64,000 nucleotides of DNA. Source: Actinomadura xylanilytica (GTDB lineage Bacteria > Actinomycetota > Actinomycetes > Streptosporangiales > Streptosporangiaceae). How positions within the stretch are numbered: the first letter of the stretch is position 1; every line of letters begins with the position of its first letter. The notes under the pieces were generated by a model. It had not been told where the DNA came from. It saw nothing but the letters and a program-made list of their open reading frames with translations, and did not search any database. Shown piece by piece: positions 1 through 9,410 of the stretch. The DNA lies in contig NZ_JASNWE010000002.1 of the NCBI RefSeq assembly GCF_030283145.1, positions 372,001 to 436,000 of the forward strand, read 5' to 3'. Both the position numbers and the translations under genes were made by a program.

Positions 1-1
1 C

Positions 2-67
2 GGCTACCTGGTCGACGAGGCCGACATCACGTTCTGGGGACTGTGCCCGCGGTGCCGTCCGCGCTGA
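2..67 (+). CDS. Fur-family metalloregulator, C-terminal end only
   Basis: The frame opens at base 2 and encodes 21 residues before TGA at 65-67. The peptide ends EADITFWGLCPRC, matching the C-terminus of the complete FurA in this window (EAEVIYWGLCPDC), including the CxxC cysteines that bind the structural zinc in this family. This is therefore the tail of a second Fur paralogue whose body lies outside the window. It converges on katG, with a perfect palindrome between the two stops. Its metal and targets cannot be judged from the tail. Confidence 0.8.
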   Translation, partial: GYLVDEADITFWGLCPRCRPR

Positions 68-70
68 GAG

Positions 71-108
71 CGTCCGGGCCGGCCGGCGCGCGCCGGCCGG
101 CCCGGACG
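71..108. terminator. Bidirectional terminator, perfect 38-bp palindrome
   Basis: An 18-bp GC-only arm (71-88) is followed by CG and its exact reverse complement (91-108). It begins 3 bp after the Fur-paralogue stop and ends 6 bp before the katG stop on the other strand, so it probably terminates both convergent genes. It lacks a T-tract, as is common in actinomycetes. Confidence 0.8.
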
Positions 109-114
109 TCGTGA

Positions 115-2376
<2,262 letters not shown>

Positions 2377-2808
2377 TCAGGAACTGCGGGCGGTGGAACA
2401 GTCGGGGCACAGGCCCCAGTAGATGACCTCGGCCTCGTCGATCGAGAAGCCGCGGTCGTCGGACGCGGTCAGGCAAGGGGCCTCGCCGACCGCGCAGTCG
2501 ACGTCGGCGACGACACCGCACGCCCGGCACACCACGTGATGGTGGTTGTCCCTGACCCGCGACTCGTAGCGGGCCACCGAGCCCGACGGCTGGAGGCGCC
2601 GCACCAGGCCCGCGGCCGTCAGCGTGTGCAGCGAGTCGTACACGGCCTGGTGGGACACCTCGGGGAGGTCCCGGCGCACGGCACGGATGATCGAGTCCGT
2701 GTCGGCGTGCGGATGCGCGTACACCGCGCCCAGCACCGCCATCCGAGGACGGGTCACGCGCAAGGCGGCCCCGCGCAGCAACTGCCGCAAGTCCGACGTC
2801 GTCGACAC
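2377..2808 (-). CDS. furA: Fur-family peroxide/iron-responsive repressor FurA
   Basis: DNA-binding metalloregulator of about 143 residues. It shows the winged-helix region (LRVTRPRMAVLGAV, then VSHQAVYDSLHTL), the metal site DNHHHVVCRACG, and the C-terminal CPDC zinc motif. Similarity to mycobacterial FurA is strong (DVDCAVGEAPCLTASD). The GTG at 2808 is preferred because upstream codons do not resemble the family; an ATG at 2871 would add 21 residues. A TTGACT box lies at 2844-2839 on the coding strand, about 30 bp upstream of the GTG, so transcription may begin near the start codon and be autoregulated, as in other furA-katG operons (inference). The gene leads katG with a 30-bp gap. Confidence 0.93.
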   Translation of the reverse strand: MSTTSDLRQLLRGAALRVTRPRMAVLGAVYAHPHADTDSIIRAVRRDLPEVSHQAVYDSLHTLTAAGLVRRLQPSGSVARYESRVRDNHHHVVCRACGVVADVDCAVGEAPCLTASDDRGFSIDEAEVIYWGLCPDCSTARSS

Positions 2809-2961
2809 GTCCCACAGGCTCGCCCACTTTCTGGAACCAGTCAAGACTTCAGCAGCCGGGACGCCCCGCACGAGGGTGGGCAGCGGGCACGTACCGGCTA
2901 CGCTCCCTGACCCGCTCCCCCGGACCCGCGGCCCCGGGACACGGCGAGCGGCCGACGGTAG

Positions 2962-3251
2962 CGTGCGGCGCTATGCCGTTTCCCGACGAACACCGTCCCC
3001 GCCCGCACCTGCAACGTCCACCTCCGGGAGGACACCGGGGCCAACGCCCGATTCGCGCTGCTGTTCCGCGACTACCTGCGCGCCGACGAGCGGGCCCGCC
3101 GGTCATGGGGGGGGCGTTCAAGCGACGGCTGGCGGTGAGCGTGCCGGACTTCATGGACTACGGGCAGATCAAGGCCCCGGCCACCGACGTCCTGATAGGT
3201 GCCGCCGAACGGTGGGCCACCAGCACCGGCTGGACCGTCCCGCCGGGGTGA
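2962..3251 (+). pseudogene. GrpB-like (UPF0157) C-terminal relic with frameshift
   Basis: Two frames together resemble the C-terminus of GrpB/UPF0157 proteins. The first, from about 3004, reads TCNVHLREDTGANARFAL then RDYLRADERARRSWG; the second reads GAFKRRLAVSVPDF and YGQIKAPATDVLIGAAERW. The switch falls in a run of eight G at 3107-3114, where an intact gene needs six. A TAG at 2959-2961 closes the first frame, and no N-terminal half is visible upstream. This is a truncated, frameshifted remnant of a nucleotidyltransferase-fold gene. Confidence 0.7.
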
Positions 3252-3332
3252 GCGGCCGTCCGGGCACGCTCTGCCACGTTTTCACTGTTGAAGGAACACC
3301 TTTGTCCTTATGATCCTAACGAGGTGGTGAGG

Positions 3333-4721
3333 GTGAGGGAGACGAGACCGGGCCAGGTGATCGGTGGCCGCTACCGGCTGGACGGGGAACTGGCGTCGGG
3401 GGGGTTCGGGCGGGTCTGGCGCGGCTGGGATCTGACCCTCCAGGTGGAGGTCGCGGTCAAGGAGGTGTGGCTGCATCCGGGGATCTCGGCCGCCGCGCGG
3501 ACCGAGATGATCCAGCGGGCCGGACGCGAGGCCGGCAACGCGGCGAAGGTGCGCGACCATCCCAACATCGTCGCGGTCCACGACGTGGCCGTCGAGGACG
3601 GCGTGCCCTGGATGATCATGCAGCTGGTCTCCGGGCGGTCGCTGTACGACGAGGTCGCCGCGCACGGCCGGCTGGACGAGAAGGCCGCGGTGGCGGTGGC
3701 CAGGGCGATGCTGAAGGCGCTGAAGGCGGCGCACGGCGCGGGGATCGTGCACCGCGACGTGAAGCCGGCCAACGTCATGCTGACCTCCGACGGCGAGGTC
3801 ATGCTCACCGATTTCGGGATCGCGGTCCAGCAGGACGACCTTCGACTCACCGGGCCCGGGATGTTCCTCGGCACGCCCGGCTACACCGCGCCGGAGCGCA
3901 TCCTCGGCAAGCCGGACCAGGGGGCGAGTGACCTGTTCTCGCTCGGGGCGACCCTGTACTACGCGGTCGAGGGCGTCCCGCCGTTCGGCGGGGCCAGCCT
4001 GACCGAGATCAACAACGCGATCCTGTCGGACGAGAAGGCGCCCCGTCCCGAGCACGCGGGGCGGCTCGCGCCGCTCATCAAGCGGCTGATGAAGAAGGAC
4101 CCCCTCAAGCGCCCGACCGTCCACCAGGCGCTGGCCCTGCTCGACGAGCCGCCGGCCAAGGTCACCGGGTCCGGGGGCGCCGGACTGCCGCCGACCAAGA
4201 AGCTCCCGGAGAAGAAGCCGCCGGAGAAGAAACCAGTACAGAAGAAACCGGTGCAGAAGAAGCCGGTGGAGCGGCCGAAGAAGCCGCCGGAGACCGTCGG
4301 GCGGGCTCCGGCGAAGGAGACCCGGCCGCCGACGCCCAAGACCGAGACGCCGGCGAAGAAGGACGAGAGCTCGGACTGGGAGACCTGGGCCACCCTGCTG
4401 GCCGGCGCCGCCATCGTCTGCGGGCTCCTGTACCACGACAACACCTCGTTCGCCGTCTCCGCCACCGAGGGCCTCAAGCTGGCGGGCGACGCATCGTCGG
4501 CGAAGTCCGGGAGCTGCCTGCATCACGACACGAAGCGGTCCATGTGGGTCAAGGTCCCCTGCTGGTCCGCCGCCGCCGAACGGATCGTGACCTCACGCAA
4601 CCCGGGCCTGTTCTTGAGGACGTCGACCAGCTCCTCCCCGTGCATGCTGAAGTCCAACGAGGTCAAGGTCTACAAAGCCACCTACGGCAACAGCGTCACC
4701 CTGTGCACCAGACTCAAATGA
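3333..4721 (+). CDS. Transmembrane Ser/Thr protein kinase with extracytoplasmic Cys-containing tail
   Basis: Eukaryotic-type (Hanks) protein kinase. Visible motifs are the glycine loop GELASGGFGRVW, the ATP lysine VAVKEV, the catalytic loop HRDVKPANVML (about residue 140), DFG (about 159), and GTPGYTAPE. The kinase lobe ends near residue 280. A Lys/Pro linker with repeated KKPVQ units follows, then one membrane segment around residues 351-369 and a tail of about 90 residues carrying several cysteines that could be a sensor domain. Three clustered GTGs and an upstream TTG (3288) could start translation; GTG 3333 is chosen because GAGG lies about 8 nt upstream. It stands alone, without a phosphatase or penicillin-binding partner. 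Substrates cannot be inferred. Confidence 0.9.
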   Translation: MRETRPGQVIGGRYRLDGELASGGFGRVWRGWDLTLQVEVAVKEVWLHPGISAAARTEMIQRAGREAGNAAKVRDHPNIVAVHDVAVEDGVPWMIMQLVSGRSLYDEVAAHGRLDEKAAVAVARAMLKALKAAHGAGIVHRDVKPANVMLTSDGEVMLTDFGIAVQQDDLRLTGPGMFLGTPGYTAPERILGKPDQGASDLFSLGATLYYAVEGVPPFGGASLTEINNAILSDEKAPRPEHAGRLAPLIKRLMKKDPLKRPTVHQALALLDEPPAKVTGSGGAGLPPTKKLPEKKPPEKKPVQKKPVQKKPVERPKKPPETVGRAPAKETRPPTPKTETPAKKDESSDWETWATLLAGAAIVCGLLYHDNTSFAVSATEGLKLAGDASSAKSGSCLHHDTKRSMWVKVPCWSAAAERIVTSRNPGLFLRTSTSSSPCMLKSNEVKVYKATYGNSVTLCTRLK

Positions 4722-4883
4722 CGGCTTACCAGCCACGTCACTTCCGGTACGTCGACAGGGAGCGGTAAGGGCATCGGAAAGAAGCCGTAAGGGGGGTCGG
4801 CCATGGTGGGGACATCGAGCAAGACACCAGGTCAGCGGCCCCGGAGCCTCCGGGACCCGCCCCCGTCGAAGGAGATGTCCCCC

Positions 4884-5348
4884 ATGACGATCACGATGCG
4901 GACCACGACGCGCACCGCCCAGCCCACCTCCACCGCGTCCCGGCGCAGGGGCACCCGGGCCGCCGCCATCGGCGGCGCGGTGGTGGCCGCCAGCGCACTG
5001 TTCCTGGCCGGCCGCGCGGCGGGGACCGACTTCACGGTCTCCGGCTCCGGTTCCGGCGAGTCCGACCCCTTCACCCTGGCGCAGATCAGCGGGTTCACCT
5101 TGCAGTGCGGGCTGCTCGGCTGGGGCGCGCTGGCCGTGCTGGAGCGCTTCACCCGGCGGGCCCGGGCGATCTGGAACACGATGGCCGCCGTGGTGCTGGC
5201 CCTGTCGCTGGTGCCGATCTGGCTCGTGCAGGCCACGACCGGCACCCGCGTGATGCTCGTGGTCATTCACGTGACGGTGGCCGTCGCGCTCCTGCCGATG
5301 TCGCGGTTCTCGGCCTCCGGCCGCCACGGGGCCGAGAGCGGCACCTGA
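4884..5348 (+). CDS. DUF6069-like small integral membrane protein
   Basis: A 154-residue membrane protein with a basic, Thr/Arg-rich N-terminus and four predicted hydrophobic helices: AAIGGAVVAASALFLAG, the FTLQCGLLGWGALAVL region, AAVVLALSLVPIWLV, and MLVVIHVTVAVALL. Layout and spacing match the actinobacterial DUF6069 family, whose function is unknown. ATG 4884 is chosen because GGAG (4871-4874) is 9 nt upstream; ATGs further upstream are too close to it or have none. It follows the kinase by about 160 bp and probably has its own promoter. Confidence 0.75.
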   Translation: MTITMRTTTRTAQPTSTASRRRGTRAAAIGGAVVAASALFLAGRAAGTDFTVSGSGSGESDPFTLAQISGFTLQCGLLGWGALAVLERFTRRARAIWNTMAAVVLALSLVPIWLVQATTGTRVMLVVIHVTVAVALLPMSRFSASGRHGAESGT

Positions 5349-5694
5349 AACGGGCCGTTCGCACGAGGAACACGGGAAGGGTGGCGGACGCCCCGGGCCG
5401 CCATTGTCAAGATCATAAATCGCCAATGGAGCGTGGAGATCATCGGGTGATCCCGCTCTGTGCAGAAGTCGGCCCCGGGGCTGAACGTTAAGGGGTTCAG
5501 CGGCCCGCTCCGAAAGGAGGTCGGCCGCGTTCCCCGACCGTATCAGCCGTCCCGCGAGGGGCGACCGGCCGGGATTCCGTTCACCGATATCGAGACTGAC
5601 CGGCAACCGTGGCGGGGCGGCCACGGCGTGAAGGACCGCCGGTCGGACACCGCTCGGGCCGGGTGGCCCCGGCGGAGGATGAAGGGGACCCACC
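5349..5694. other. Intergenic region upstream of the P450 locus
   Basis: No gene is supported here. A small inverted repeat, GCTGAAC at 5480-5486 against GTTCAGC at 5495-5501, could be an operator. AT-richer sequence around 5405-5425 (TTGTCAAGATCATAAAT) may belong to the promoter of the P450 operon, but no well-spaced -35/-10 pair is clear. A 21-codon frame at 5426-5491 lacks a ribosome binding site. Confidence 0.4.
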
Positions 5695-6867
5695 GTGCCC
5701 GAAGCGCTCTCCAGCGACCCGATCATGTCCCTCGCCCGCCCCGAAGTGATCGCCGACCCCTATCCCGCCCTCGCCGTTCTGCGCGCCGAACGGCCCGCGT
5801 TCTTCTACGAACGCCTCGGGTCGTGGATGTTCACCCGGCACGCCGACTGCGTGACCGTGCTGCGGGACAGCTCGCGCTTCGCCGCCGACTGGCGGCGCGT
5901 GGGCGAGACCCTGCCGCCGCGGACGGTCAACATGATGACGCTGGACCCGCCCGAGCACACCGTCGTCCGGCGGTTCTTCATGGACCTGCTGCGGGAGCAG
6001 GACGGCCCGGACATCGAGCGGCTGATCGCGGCGCGTGCGGCCGAGCTGCTGGCCGCGCTGGAGGACCGTCCCTCCTTCGACCTCCTCACCGAGTTCGCCG
6101 AGCCGCTGGCGCTGTCGGTCACCGCCGACTACCTGGGCGTGCCGGTGCCGGACGGGGACTGGATCAGCGGCATCGGGCGGGCGGCGGCGGCCGGCATGGA
6201 CGCCGGGCTCTGGCCCGAGCGCGCGGCGCCCGTCCAGGTCGCCCAGGAGCAGTCCGCCGGGCTCATCGACGGGTGGCTCGCCGACCCGCCGACCGGCGGC
6301 ATCGTCGGCGCGGTCGCGGCCCGGGCGGCCGGCAGCGGCGTGGACCCGTCGGTCCTGTCCAACACGGTCCGGGGGCTGCTGTTCAGCGGGTACAGCTCGC
6401 GCAGCAAGCTGCTGGCCCTGGCCGCAGCGGCGGCCCTGCACGAGCGGGCCGTCAGGCTGGAGGACGTCCGCGACGCCCCCGATCCGGGACGGGCGGTGGA
6501 GGAGCTGATCCGCTACACCTCGCCGATCCAGGCGGTGGCGCGGGCGTGCGTGACCGACACCGAGGTGGGCGGCGTGACCGTGCGGGCCGGGGAAGGGGTG
6601 ACCCTGCTGCTGGGCGCGGCGAACCGCGATCCGGACCGGTTCCCCGACCCGGACGCGATACGGCTGGACCGCCATCCCAATCCGCACCTCGGCTTCGGCC
6701 GGGGCCCCAAATCATGCCTCGGCTCCCCGTCCACCACCGTCTTCACCCGGACGGCGCTCGGCGTGCTCGCCGACCGCCACCCGTCCGTCCACGCCGTGGC
6801 CGCGCCGGTGTACCACCCGAACCTGACGTTGCGGAGCCTCGACCGCTTCGACGTCACCCTGCGATGA
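5695..6867 (+). CDS. Cytochrome P450, probable peptide-crosslinking enzyme
   Basis: Soluble bacterial P450 of 390 residues. The haem-ligand loop is GFGRGPKSCLG (Cys about residue 341) and the K-helix ExxR is EELIRY (about 270-273). The I-helix reads LLFSGYSSRSK (about 229-239) instead of the usual AGxET, so the acid/alcohol pair used for normal oxygen activation is missing. The start is GTG 5695; GGAGG and AGGGG lie just upstream. Its stop overlaps the methyltransferase start (ATGA), so the two are translationally coupled, and the MRYWY pentapeptide gene lies about 800 bp downstream. In biarylitide (bytO) and cittilin (citB) systems a P450 joins aromatic side chains of a short ribosomal peptide; assigning that role here is inference from context. 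Hydroxylation of a small molecule is the alternative. Confidence 0.88.
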   Translation: MPEALSSDPIMSLARPEVIADPYPALAVLRAERPAFFYERLGSWMFTRHADCVTVLRDSSRFAADWRRVGETLPPRTVNMMTLDPPEHTVVRRFFMDLLREQDGPDIERLIAARAAELLAALEDRPSFDLLTEFAEPLALSVTADYLGVPVPDGDWISGIGRAAAAGMDAGLWPERAAPVQVAQEQSAGLIDGWLADPPTGGIVGAVAARAAGSGVDPSVLSNTVRGLLFSGYSSRSKLLALAAAAALHERAVRLEDVRDAPDPGRAVEELIRYTSPIQAVARACVTDTEVGGVTVRAGEGVTLLLGAANRDPDRFPDPDAIRLDRHPNPHLGFGRGPKSCLGSPSTTVFTRTALGVLADRHPSVHAVAAPVYHPNLTLRSLDRFDVTLR

Positions 6868-7598
6868 CGGGCGGCACCGACCCGTACGGGACGATGGCCG
6901 GGTACTACGACCTGCTCCACACCGGTACGGGCTCTCCCGCCCTGATCGCGTTCTTCGCCGGGCTCGTCCCGGAGGGCGGGCACGCGCTGGAGATCGGTCC
7001 CGGCACCGGGCGGATGACCCTGGCGGTGGCGCGCCGCGCCGCCACCGTGCACTGCCTGGAGAGCTCGCCCGCGATGCGCGCGCTCCTGCTGGCCAAGCTG
7101 GCCGGACGGCCGGAGTTCCGGGACCGGGTGACCGTGCTCGGCGCCACCGCGCCGGACTTCCGGTTCGGCCGCCGCTTCGACTACGTCTACCTGTCCGCGG
7201 TGCTGGAACACATCCCGCCGCCGTCCCGCCGGGCGTTCTTCGCCCGCCTGGCGGAGCATCTCGCGCCGGACGGGCTGCTGGCCATGGACATGGTGGACGA
7301 CGAGCCCGTCCCGGACCAGCCCGAACGCGAGGTGCGGGCCGCGCGGCAGGGGGAGTGCCGCTACACGCGGTCGACGGCGGTGTGGCCCCAGGGCCCCGAC
7401 CTGGCCGGGATCCGGCACGTCTACCGCACCTACATCGGCGGCATGCTCGCGCTGACCGAGACCGTGGAGGGCGAGCACCACTTCCACCGTCCGCCCGACG
7501 TGCTCGCCGACCTGCGCGCGGTGGGCCTCACCGGGACGAGCGGGGCCGAGGCGGGACCTCTCGGCGACAAGGGGACGCTGATCGCCCGGCGGGGCTGA
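6864..7598 (+). CDS. Class I SAM-dependent methyltransferase
   Basis: Rossmann-fold methyltransferase of 244 residues. The SAM-binding motif is HALEIGPGTGRMTLA (about residues 36-50), an acidic motif II lies near VHCLESSPAMR, and YVYLSAVLEHIPPPSRR corresponds to motifs IV/V. The ATG overlaps the P450 stop by 4 bp. The nearest family analogues are small-molecule or peptide N/O-methyltransferases. Cittilin clusters pair a P450 with a methyltransferase, so methylation of the crosslinked peptide made from the gene at 7665 is a reasonable hypothesis, not shown by sequence alone. Confidence 0.85.
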   Translation: MTGGTDPYGTMAGYYDLLHTGTGSPALIAFFAGLVPEGGHALEIGPGTGRMTLAVARRAATVHCLESSPAMRALLLAKLAGRPEFRDRVTVLGATAPDFRFGRRFDYVYLSAVLEHIPPPSRRAFFARLAEHLAPDGLLAMDMVDDEPVPDQPEREVRAARQGECRYTRSTAVWPQGPDLAGIRHVYRTYIGGMLALTETVEGEHHFHRPPDVLADLRAVGLTGTSGAEAGPLGDKGTLIARRG

Positions 7599-7664
7599 TC
7601 GGCCAGAGCCGGGGCCGCGCGGTGCGGGCGGCCCGAGGATGCCCGGCGCGAGAGGAGGTGCGCG

Positions 7665-7682
7665 ATGCGTTACTGGTACTAG
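7665..7682 (+). CDS. Pentapeptide MRYWY, candidate biarylitide-like RiPP precursor
   Basis: An 18-nt gene ATG-CGT-TAC-TGG-TAC-TAG. A strong ribosome binding site, GAGGAGG (7652-7658), ends 6 nt before the ATG. It lies 66 nt after the methyltransferase stop, and a strong hairpin starts 21 nt after its own stop. Known biarylitide precursors (bytA; for example MRYYH and MRYLH) are pentapeptides beginning MRY whose residues 3 and 5 are joined by a dedicated P450. Here residue 5 is Tyr, so a Tyr3-Tyr5 or Tyr-Trp link is possible (inference). Separation from the P450 by a methyltransferase is unlike the simple bytA-bytO order. A chance match is possible with so few codons, but the ribosome binding site, the MRY start, the P450 partner and the hairpin agree. 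Confidence 0.72.
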   Translation: MRYWY

Positions 7683-7703
7683 GAGATGCGGAACCCGATC
7701 GGT

Positions 7704-7732
7704 CGTGGCCCGGCCCGCGTGGCCGGGCCACG
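7704..7732 (+). terminator. Strong hairpin after the pentapeptide gene (terminator or attenuator)
   Basis: A perfect 12-bp stem, CGTGGCCCGGCC (7704-7715) with GGCCGGGCCACG (7721-7732), encloses a 5-nt loop. No T-tract follows. It sits 21 nt after the pentapeptide stop and about 35 nt before the monooxygenase start, where a partial terminator would raise precursor output over the downstream gene, or would protect the 3' end of a short transcript. Confidence 0.7.
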
Positions 7733-7766
7733 GCTCGGGGCGTCGACCGTGGGAGGAGGGGGCCGG

Positions 7767-9389
7767 ATGGGACGGGCCGAGGACTGCGAGGTGCTCGTCG
7801 TCGGAGGCGGCCTGACCGGGCTGTCCTGCGCGGTGTTCCTCGCCTGGCACGGGGTGCGCTGCACGCTCGTGGAGCGCCACCCGGACCTGCTGAGCCATCC
7901 GCGGCAGCGCAGCCTGGGGCCGCGCACCCTGGAGCTCTACCGGCAGGTCGGGCTGGAGCCGCGGATCCAGGCGGCCCGCGTCGACTTCGCCGCGCCGGAC
8001 GAATACGTGGCCGTCCGGGCGGAGACGCTGGCCGGCGGGCACCTGCCGGTGGACGCGCAGGGCGACGGCGAGCGGGCCGCGGAGGCCAGCCCCTGCACGG
8101 GCACGGCGATCGACCAGGACAGCGTGGAGGCGCTGCTGCGGACCCGGGCGGGCGAGCTGGGCGCCCGGATCAGGTTCGGCATGGAGCTGCGCGACCTGGC
8201 CGAACGCGACGGCGCGGTGCACGCGCGGCTGCGCGGCCTCGACGGCGCCGAGCACCGGCTGCGGGCCCGGTACGTCGTCGCGGCGGACGGCGCGGACAGC
8301 CCGGTCCGGCACCGGCTGGGCGTGCCGATGGAGGGGCCCGGCGACTTCTACCACCTGCTCACGCTGATGGTCGACGCGGATCTGCGGCCGGCGCTGGCGG
8401 GCCGCACCGTGCACATGGCCTTCCTGGAGCGTCCCCGGCCGAAGACCTTCCTGATGGCACTGGACCGGGCCGGTCTCCGCTGGGTGTTCGGGACCTCCGA
8501 CGACCCGCGTTCCGGCATGCCGGGGCCGGGCCGCTGCGTCGAGCTGGTGCGCGCGGCGGCCGGGCTGCCCGCGGTGCCGGTGCGGCTCCGTCCGCAGATA
8601 GCCGGAACGGAGCAGACCGCCCTGCGGTTCCGCGTCGCCGCCGCCGTGGCGGCCTCCTACCGGGCCGGACGGGTGTTCCTGATCGGGGACGCCGCGCACC
8701 TGATGCCCCCCACCGGCGGGTTCGGCGGCGCCACCGGGGTGGAAGACGCGCGCAACCTGGCCTGGAAGCTCGCCGCCGTCCTCCGCGGCCACGCCGGTGA
8801 CCTGCTCCTCGACACCTACCAGGACGAACGGCGTCCGGTCGGCGAGTTCACGATGCGGCAGGCGGTCGCGCGCTCCCAGTTCCGTTTCGGCCCCGGCTCC
8901 GGCTCCGGCCCCGGCTCCGAGGGGGGCGGCGACGCGATCGTGGACCGGGTCACGGTGATGATGGGCTACCGCTACCGCTCCGCGGCGGTGACCGGCGGCG
9001 GCCGCTCCCCCGCCGGTCCGGTGCAGCCCGGCGACCTGTGCGGAGAGCCCGGCACCCGCGCCCCGCACCTGTCGTTGGGCGAGGGCCCCGGATCGTCCAC
9101 GATCGACCTGTACGGTTCGCGGTTCGTCCTGCTGACCGGCCCGTCCGGCCGGGGGTGGACGGCGGCGGCCCGCGACCTGCCGGTACCGGTCACCGTGAAG
9201 CGGTTCGGAACCGGCCCCGCCCCGGCCGACGCGGCCGTCCGGCATGGGATCGGCCCGGACGGCGCGCTCCTGGTCCGCCCGGACGGCTTCGTCGCGTGGC
9301 GCCACCCCGGACCGGCCTCCGCGCCCGCCGCCGAGCTGCGCGCCGCGCTGCACGCCGTCCTGCCCGGCCCGCCGCCCTCCGCCCGCTGA
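7767..9389 (+). CDS. FAD-dependent aromatic monooxygenase (PheA/TfdB type)
   Basis: Flavoprotein hydroxylase of 540 residues. The N-terminal dinucleotide fold is VLVVGGGLTGLSCA, a second FAD motif is YVVAADGADSPVRHRLG, and the third is VFLIGDAAHLMPPTGGFGG. A Gly/Ser-rich insert (about residues 376-392) precedes a C-terminal thioredoxin-like region, as in polyketide and antibiotic hydroxylases. ATG 7767 follows GGGAGGAGG at good spacing; an in-frame ATG at 7686 abuts AGGAG with no spacer and would translate through the hairpin. It is the last gene on this strand of the locus and converges on the prenyl synthase 21 bp away. It may hydroxylate an aromatic residue of the peptide product, or act on an unrelated phenol. 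Confidence 0.88.
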   Translation: MGRAEDCEVLVVGGGLTGLSCAVFLAWHGVRCTLVERHPDLLSHPRQRSLGPRTLELYRQVGLEPRIQAARVDFAAPDEYVAVRAETLAGGHLPVDAQGDGERAAEASPCTGTAIDQDSVEALLRTRAGELGARIRFGMELRDLAERDGAVHARLRGLDGAEHRLRARYVVAADGADSPVRHRLGVPMEGPGDFYHLLTLMVDADLRPALAGRTVHMAFLERPRPKTFLMALDRAGLRWVFGTSDDPRSGMPGPGRCVELVRAAAGLPAVPVRLRPQIAGTEQTALRFRVAAAVAASYRAGRVFLIGDAAHLMPPTGGFGGATGVEDARNLAWKLAAVLRGHAGDLLLDTYQDERRPVGEFTMRQAVARSQFRFGPGSGSGPGSEGGGDAIVDRVTVMMGYRYRSAAVTGGGRSPAGPVQPGDLCGEPGTRAPHLSLGEGPGSSTIDLYGSRFVLLTGPSGRGWTAAARDLPVPVTVKRFGTGPAPADAAVRHGIGPDGALLVRPDGFVAWRHPGPASAPAAELRAALHAVLPGPPPSAR

Positions 9390-9410
9390 TCGCGGAACGG
9401 TCGGAACGGA

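Noticed and set aside
5426..5491. 21-codon frame upstream of the P450 as an alternative precursor peptide
   Set aside because: It has no ribosome binding site and no RiPP-like core, and its composition looks random.
7686..7766. Upstream in-frame ATG (7686) for the monooxygenase
   Set aside because: It abuts AGGAG with no spacer and the extension would pass through the hairpin; ATG 7767 has GGAGGAGG at proper spacing and begins just before the FAD motif.
6513..9353. 946-codon minus-strand frame across the P450, methyltransferase and monooxygenase genes
   Set aside because: It reads opposite to three well-supported genes, is low-complexity and shows no domain.
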